Source of the DNA: Microbacterium sp. Root553
GTDB taxonomy: Bacteria; Actinomycetota; Actinomycetes; Actinomycetales; Microbacteriaceae
Direction: 5' to 3'
Assembly (NCBI RefSeq): GCF_001426995.1
Contig: NZ_LMFY01000001.1
Span: 1,140,713 to 1,204,712, forward strand
DNA length: 64,000 nt
Position numbers and translations under genes: made by a program. This document shows positions 60,003 to 64,000 of the stretch, one piece after another (position 1 is the stretch's first letter; every line of letters begins with the position of its first letter). The notes under the pieces were generated by a model. That model saw only the letters and a program-made list of their open reading frames with translations, was not told the origin of the DNA and ran no database searches.

Positions 60003-60920
60003 TTAGGCGTGCACGTCGACGGGGGATTCCCCGCCCTCGTGGAAGTTCGGCTTCTTGCCGAAGAGCTTCGCGATGCCCAGCACGATGGCCACGATGATCA
60101 GGCCCGCGACCAGTCCGGCGATGGCAGAGAACAGGGTGTCGCCGATCCAGACGATCACACCGCCCGCGGGCTCGAGGAGGTGCTCGATGCCATGCAGGAT
60201 GTCGGCTCCGAAGTGCACGCCGACCTCGCCGAGATTGACGAGCAGCAGGTGGCCCCCGACCCACAGCATCGCGACGGTGCCGAGGATGCTGATGAAGCGG
60301 AAGACTCCCGGCATCGAGCGCACGATCCTGGTGCCCGTGTGGCGCACGCGCTGTACAGGGCTCTTCGCCATCTTCAGGCCGATGTCGTCGATCTTCACCA
60401 GGAGCGCGACCGCGCCGTACACCACACCGGTCATGATCAGGGCGATCACGGCGAGGATCGCGAGGGTGGTCCAGATATCGAGACCGGCCTCGAGATTCGC
60501 GAGCGAGATCAGCATGATCTCCGTCGAGAGGATCAGATCCGTGCGCACGGCGCCGAGCACCAGCTTCCGCTCGTCGCGCGCGCTCTCGTCAGCGTGCCCG
60601 TGCTGCACGCCGAACCACTCCAGCACCTTCTCGGCCCCCTCGAAGCACAGATAGGCTCCGCCGAGGATCAGCAGATAGGGCAGCACCCACGGCGCGAAGG
60701 CGGTCAGCAGCAGCGCCACCGGGATGATGATCAGGAACTTGTTGGCGAGAGATCCCACAGCGATCTTCGCGACCACCGGCAGCTCACGCGCAGGCGTGAT
60801 GCCCTGCACGTACTGGGGTGTCACGGCGGCATCGTCGATCACGACGCCCGCGGCCTTGGCGGATGCCTTCATCGCCGCGCTCAGAATGTCATCGACGACC
60901 GCGAGCAGTCCAACCGACAT
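60003..60920 (-). CDS. DUF808 family inner-membrane protein (YedI-like)
   Basis: 305 residues. Family start GLLAVVDDILSAAMKASAKAAGVVIDDAAVTPQYVQG, followed by six hydrophobic segments: LANKFLIIIPVALLLTAFAP, VLPYLLILGGAYLCFEGAEKV, WTTLAILAVIALIMTGVVYG, FRFISILGTVAMLWVGGHLLLV and FSAIAGLVAGLIIVAIVLGIA among them. The E. coli homologue YedI is uncharacterised; family members are often found near stress or transport genes. GGGGAG ribosome-binding site upstream. Divergent from msrB with a 152-nt gap. Confidence 0.9.
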   Translation of the reverse strand: MSVGLLAVVDDILSAAMKASAKAAGVVIDDAAVTPQYVQGITPARELPVVAKIAVGSLANKFLIIIPVALLLTAFAPWVLPYLLILGGAYLCFEGAEKVLEWFGVQHGHADESARDERKLVLGAVRTDLILSTEIMLISLANLEAGLDIWTTLAILAVIALIMTGVVYGAVALLVKIDDIGLKMAKSPVQRVRHTGTRIVRSMPGVFRFISILGTVAMLWVGGHLLLVNLGEVGVHFGADILHGIEHLLEPAGGVIVWIGDTLFSAIAGLVAGLIIVAIVLGIAKLFGKKPNFHEGGESPVDVHA

Positions 60921-61072
60921 GTGTGTCTCCCCTGTGGTGTGTGTAGCGGAGCAACTCTACCGACTGCGACGAAACTCACAGCCCGCTCACAGTCCTGCGG
61001 GACCAAAACCGGGCATCCGCCGGTTGTGCTCTATGACGCCGCAGCCAGCCGCGTCGGAAAAGGAGACGCATC

Positions 61073-61567
61073 ATGTCGAATGACTACGGCAGGACTCCGG
61101 AGGCCGTCAGCGACCTCACCCACCTGCAGTACGAGGTGACGCAGGAGGATGCCACCGAACCGCCCTTCCGCAACGCCTACTGGAACACCCACGACGACGG
61201 CATCTACGTCGACGTGGTGTCGGGCCAGCCCCTGTTCTCGTCGACCGACAAGTTCGACAGCGGCACCGGCTGGCCGAGCTTCACCCGCCCGATCGACGAG
61301 GACGCGGTCACCACGCGCACCGACCGGAAGCTGTGGATGAAGCGCACCGAAGCCCGCTCCACCGGAGCCGACAGCCATCTCGGACACGTGTTCGACGACG
61401 GACCCCGTGCCGCCGGTGGCCTCCGCTACTGCATGAACTCCGCCGCCCTGCGCTTCATCCCTGCTGACAGCCTGGATGATGAGGGGTACGGTCGCTACCG
61501 TCACCTCTTCGCCGGCGCCGAAGCCGACACCCCCACCGCCATCCCCACCTCTGAGGAGCAGTCATGA
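61073..61567 (+). CDS. msrB: Peptide-methionine (R)-S-oxide reductase
   Basis: 164 residues. MsrB core: [14 protein letters not shown] (residues 62-75), [28 protein letters not shown] with the catalytic Cys in RYCMNS (about residue 123). The two zinc-binding CxxC pairs and the N-terminal resolving cysteine of the usual form are absent: where CxxC would precede the PLFSS strand it reads [13 protein letters not shown], and [11 protein letters not shown] lacks the second pair. So it is a zinc-free MsrB that must use another reductant or resolving thiol. AAAAGGAG upstream. Overlaps msrA by 4 nt. Confidence 0.92.
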   Translation: MSNDYGRTPEAVSDLTHLQYEVTQEDATEPPFRNAYWNTHDDGIYVDVVSGQPLFSSTDKFDSGTGWPSFTRPIDEDAVTTRTDRKLWMKRTEARSTGADSHLGHVFDDGPRAAGGLRYCMNSAALRFIPADSLDDEGYGRYRHLFAGAEADTPTAIPTSEEQS

Positions 61568-62109
61568 CAGACACCGGAACCATCACCCGCACCCCAGGCA
61601 CCGAGACCGCCGTGCTCGCAGGCGGCTGCTTCTGGGGCATGGAAGACCTCATCCGTCGCCAGCCCGGAGTGCTCGACACCCGGGTCGGTTACACCGGCGG
61701 GTCGAACGACCACGCGACCTACCGCAACCACCCCGGCCACGCCGAGGCCGTGGAGATCGTGTTCGACCCGACGAAGACGACGTACCGCGACATCCTCGCG
61801 TTCTTCTTCCAGATCCATGACCCGTCGACGCTCGATCGGCAGGGCAACGACCGAGGGTCCAGCTACCGCTCGGCGATCTTCCCGCTCTCTCCCGAACAGG
61901 AGACCGTCGCCCGTGACACCATCGCCGACGTCGACGCGTCGGGCCTGTGGCCGGGCAAGGCCGTCACCGCGATCGAGCCCGCCGGACCCTTCTGGCAGGC
62001 CGAGGAAGAGCACCAGGACTACCTGATCAAGTACCCGAACGGGTACACCTGCCACTTCCCGCGCGCCGGATGGGTGCTGCCGAAGCGGGAGCAGAGCGCC
62101 GCGGTCTGA
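61564..62109 (+). CDS. msrA: Peptide-methionine (S)-S-oxide reductase
   Basis: 181 residues. Catalytic motif [10 protein letters not shown] (Cys near residue 20), [59 protein letters not shown] with the conserved late aromatic end. Repairs the S-epimer of methionine sulfoxide; with MsrB at the preceding ORF the pair repairs both epimers. ATGA overlap couples their translation. Followed by repeat block C. Confidence 0.95.
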   Translation: MTDTGTITRTPGTETAVLAGGCFWGMEDLIRRQPGVLDTRVGYTGGSNDHATYRNHPGHAEAVEIVFDPTKTTYRDILAFFFQIHDPSTLDRQGNDRGSSYRSAIFPLSPEQETVARDTIADVDASGLWPGKAVTAIEPAGPFWQAEEEHQDYLIKYPNGYTCHFPRAGWVLPKREQSAAV

Positions 62110-62120
62110 TCGCCGCACCG

Positions 62121-62348
62121 AGAGCCCTTCGTCGGGCCCGTGTGACTCCGCTCCCTGAGCGAGCGCAGCGAGACGAAGGGCTCTCGTCGTGCCCGTGTGA
62201 CTCCGTCCCCTGAGCGAGCGCAGCGAGACGAAGGGCTCTCGTCGTGCCACCCGTGTGACTCCGCTCCCTGAGCGAGCACACCGAGACGAAGGGCTCTCGT
62301 CGTGCCCGTGTGACTCTGGTCCCTGAGCGAGCGCAGCGAGACGAAGGG
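62121..62348. repeat. Repeat block C: four tandem CCCTGAGCGAG...GACGAAGGG units
   Basis: Four copies of a 28-bp core, starting CCCTGAGCGAG and ending GACGAAGGG, at 62153-62180, 62208-62235, 62266-62293 and 62321-62348, spaced 55, 58 and 55 bp and joined by near-identical linkers (CTCTCGTCGTGCC...GTGTGACTCCG). At 62121-62133 the sequence AGAGCCCTTCGTC is an inverted partner of GACGAAGGGCTCT, so the block opens with a 13-bp hairpin. It fills the gap between the convergent msrA and alpha/beta hydrolase genes. Confidence 0.9.
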
Positions 62349-62353
62349 CCGCG

Positions 62354-63163
62354 TCAGCTCCCGGACAGGAAGGCCAGGGCCGCCTCCTTGAAGGAACGGG
62401 ATCCCGGAGCGTTGAAATGATTGCGGTCGGGGATCTCGAAGAACCGACCCTGCGGGGCGGCGGAGGCGAGGGCCCGGGAGCCCTCGAGGATGGCATCCTT
62501 CGATCCGGTCGCGAACAGGATCGGACTCGCCGGAGCGTTCGACGGATCCGGGTCGATCGTCCGTGACGAGCGCATCCCCTCGGCCAGGGCGACCAGCGCG
62601 GCGAGGTCGTTGCCGGGCACGCGTTCGGTCAGCGTGATGTAGTTCTGCGTCGTCGGGTCCGACACCGGGGTGCCGTCCGCCAGATACGCGCGCACCTGAT
62701 CGAGATCCAGCCGGGCGAGCGGGATGCCGTCCGGCACCCCGCCGAGCACCGCACGGCCGATGCGCTGGGGCAGGTCGCGGACGACCTCCCAGCCGACGCG
62801 CGCACCCAGCGAGTACCCGAGGTAGAACGCGTCATCGACGAGATAGGCGTCCATGACCGTCTCGACATCCGTCGCGAGGGTGCGGATCCCGTAGGCATCG
62901 GCCTGATGCGGCTTTTCGCTGAGCCCGTGGCCGCGCTGGTCGAGCGCCAGAACGCGATAGCCGGCCTTGGTGAGCTCCCGCACCCACCCCGTGAGCACCC
63001 ACGTGTCGCGGGCGCTGGAGGCGAAGCCGTGCACGATCACCACCACGGGTGCGTCGAGGTCGCCCCACGTGTACGTCGCGAGGCGCGTGCCGTCAGCCGC
63101 GTACACCTGCTGGGGCTCAGGCATGTTGTTCAGGTCGGAGAGAGGGACTGCCACGGCATCCAT
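62354..63163 (-). CDS. Alpha/beta hydrolase
   Basis: 269 residues. Oxyanion region VVIVHGFASSARDTW, ALDQRGHGLSEKP, nucleophile elbow GYSLGARVGWEV (Ser near residue 124), and the catalytic His in IPDRNHFNAPG close to the C-terminus. Substrate unknown. ATG 63163 chosen because GGAAGGG lies just upstream; 19 extra in-frame codons before it would run into a hairpin. The stop lies 6 nt past repeat block C. Possible leader-type hairpin at 63204-63270 lies upstream. Confidence 0.87.
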   Translation of the reverse strand: MDAVAVPLSDLNNMPEPQQVYAADGTRLATYTWGDLDAPVVVIVHGFASSARDTWVLTGWVRELTKAGYRVLALDQRGHGLSEKPHQADAYGIRTLATDVETVMDAYLVDDAFYLGYSLGARVGWEVVRDLPQRIGRAVLGGVPDGIPLARLDLDQVRAYLADGTPVSDPTTQNYITLTERVPGNDLAALVALAEGMRSSRTIDPDPSNAPASPILFATGSKDAILEGSRALASAAPQGRFFEIPDRNHFNAPGSRSFKEAALAFLSGS

Positions 63164-63203
63164 TCTGGCCCTTCCGAAAAGAGACCATGGCCGCGAACGC
63201 GAC

Positions 63204-63270
63204 GGGGGCCGACACGCCACCTACAGGACGGTTGGTACAAAACCATCCTGCACGTGGCGTGTCGGCCCCC
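63204..63270. terminator. Long hairpin (30-bp arms, 27 matched) between catalase and hydrolase genes
   Basis: Left arm 63204-63233 (GGGGGCCGACACGCCAC, then CTACAGGACGGTT) pairs with 63241-63270; the outer 17 bp are perfect and three mismatches lie inside. Loop of seven nt. It sits downstream of the minus-strand catalase gene, before the hydrolase start, and so can end catalase transcription, but it is longer and more perfect than typical terminators and may be a small mobile-element relic. Confidence 0.55.
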
Positions 63271-63292
63271 GAAGTGGAGCGGCCCGGTCACC

Positions 63293-63384
63293 GGATGCCG
63301 GTCAGCGGATGCCGGCCACCGGATGCCGGTCAGCGGATGCCGGCCAGCGGATGCCGGTCACCGGATGCCGGTCACCGGATGCCG
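63293..63384. repeat. 14-bp tandem repeat, seven copies of GGATGCCGG(T/C)CA(C/G)C
   Basis: GGATGCCG recurs at exactly 14-bp intervals, starting at 63293, 63307, 63321, 63335, 63349, 63363 and 63377, with the spacer alternating between GTCA and GCCA followed by CC or GC. The array lies 14 nt downstream of the catalase stop codon. It repeats the hexamer GGATGC that is over-used across this window. Confidence 0.9.
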
Positions 63385-63398
63385 AGCGGGCCCGACGC

Positions 63399-64000
63399 TC
63401 AGAAGCGGGCGCGCAGCGCGTCGCCGAGCGAGGCGTCGACGTTCGTCCAGTACTGGAAGAAGCGCTCGCGGATCGCGTCGATTGTGATGCCCTGACCCTG
63501 ACCGGTGAGGGTGTCGAGGAATCGGGCGCGCTGCTCGTCGTCGAAGACCGTGCGGTACAGGGTTCCCGCCTGACCGAAGTCGTCGTCGTCGCGGCGCAGG
63601 GTCGCCGCCGAGCGGATCAGCTCGCCATCCGACTCCCAGCTCGCCTCGACGCCGGCCAGCGGGTCGGCCTCGGGGCCGCCCTCGGCGCCGTACGAGTTCG
63701 GGGTGTACACGCGGTGCTCGGCCGGGTTGAACCGGTACTGCATGTGCCCCTCGTGCATGTAGTTGCGCACCTCGGCGGCATGCGGCTGGTTGACCGGCAG
63801 CTGGTTGTAGTTCGTGCCGACGCGGTGACGCTGGGCGTCGGGGTAGGCGAAGACGCGGGCCATCAGCATCTTGTCCGGCGAGATGCCCGTGCCGGGCACC
63901 TGGTTGCCGGGCGAGAACGCCGCCTGCTCGATCTCGGCGAAGAAGTTCTGCGGGTTGCGGTTCAGCGTGAACGTGCCGACCTTGATGCGCGGGTAGTCCT
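63399..64000 (-). CDS. Catalase (monofunctional haem catalase), 3' part only
   Basis: The last 200 or so codons of the gene; the start lies beyond the window end. Catalase landmarks: FTLNRNPQNFFAEIEQAAFSP, PGTGISPDKMLMARVFAYPDAQRHRVG, in which the Tyr of FAYPDAQRHR is the proximal haem ligand (R-x-F-x-Y-x-D), and LPVNQPHAAEVRNYMHEGHMQYRFNP. The protein ends soon after (RERFFQYWTNVDASLGDALRARF), so this is the small-subunit type without a C-terminal flavodoxin-like domain. It decomposes hydrogen peroxide. Follows the tandem repeat and hairpin on its 3' side. Confidence 0.93.
   Translation of the reverse strand, partial: DYPRIKVGTFTLNRNPQNFFAEIEQAAFSPGNQVPGTGISPDKMLMARVFAYPDAQRHRVGTNYNQLPVNQPHAAEVRNYMHEGHMQYRFNPAEHRVYTPNSYGAEGGPEADPLAGVEASWESDGELIRSAATLRRDDDDFGQAGTLYRTVFDDEQRARFLDTLTGQGQGITIDAIRERFFQYWTNVDASLGDALRARF

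Noticed and set aside
62110..62353. A CRISPR array in repeat block C
   Set aside because: Linkers between units are themselves near-identical, not unique spacers, and no cas genes are near.

Overview
This 64 kb window looks like chromosomal DNA of a high-GC actinobacterium, most likely family Microbacteriaceae and probably Microbacterium or a close relative (inference). The signs are: very GC-rich coding sequence, actinobacterial families (DUF222-HNH, DUF1684, DUF779, ECF41 sigma, HAAS/PadR pairs), many leaderless genes with a TAnnnT box 6-7 nt before the ATG, frequent 4-nt ATGA overlaps, and a strong preference for the hexamer GCATCC/GGATGC inside genes. The housekeeping cluster rpsF-ssb-rpsR-rplI-dnaB and a cca gene are present. 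I see no rRNA, tRNA, CRISPR array, IS element or prophage.

Layout. 1-8 kb: end of a methyltransferase gene, LLM oxidoreductase, ASCH protein, Tat-exported phosphoesterase (phospholipase C family), cca, a HAAS-domain membrane protein and its PadR regulator. 8-12.4 kb: a GAF-domain regulator, aldehyde dehydrogenase and DUF779 protein, then a GntR regulator. 12.4-18.1 kb: a minus-strand operon, DUF1684 protein followed by a complete dipeptide-type ABC importer. 18.5-22.2 kb: membrane and hypothetical proteins. 22.5-28.5 kb: an Lrp/AsnC regulator divergent from a second complete peptide-type ABC importer. 28.6-29.3 kb: the decayed remnant of a FecCD siderophore permease behind a 26-bp inverted repeat. 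29.4-33.8 kb: a lipoprotein, then rpsF-ssb-rpsR-rplI and dnaB, with a cluster of DnaA-box sequences in the 482-nt gap before dnaB. 34.8-42.4 kb: a sugar locus (ROK regulator, ABC binding protein, two permeases, GH38 alpha-mannosidase) with no ATPase of its own. 42.6-45.7 kb: SDR, GH15 glucoamylase-like enzyme, S4 RNA-binding protein. 45.7-49.9 kb: a response regulator, histidine kinase, STAS-fused glutaminase and PepSY-like protein read as one minus-strand group. 50-55.7 kb: CDGSH protein with an iron-containing redox enzyme, AhpD-like protein, NTA-type monooxygenase, PnuC and GNAT. 55.8-57.8 kb: an ECF41 sigma factor divergent from its epimerase-type partner. 57.9-64 kb: LexA-box-controlled DUF222-HNH nuclease, lipoprotein, DUF808 protein, msrB-msrA, alpha/beta hydrolase and the 3' part of a catalase gene.

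Most interesting non-coding signals: a mirror-symmetric divergent promoter pair between the ECF41 sigma gene and its partner; the DnaA-box cluster before dnaB; a family of CCCTGAGCGAG/GAGACGAAGGG repeats in three intergenic blocks; a 14-bp x 7 tandem array next to a 30-bp hairpin behind the catalase gene; a perfect LexA-type palindrome; and a probable 29-residue coupled microprotein after the HAAS gene. I did not find a convincing wholly new multi-gene system; the gene content is mostly recognisable families.
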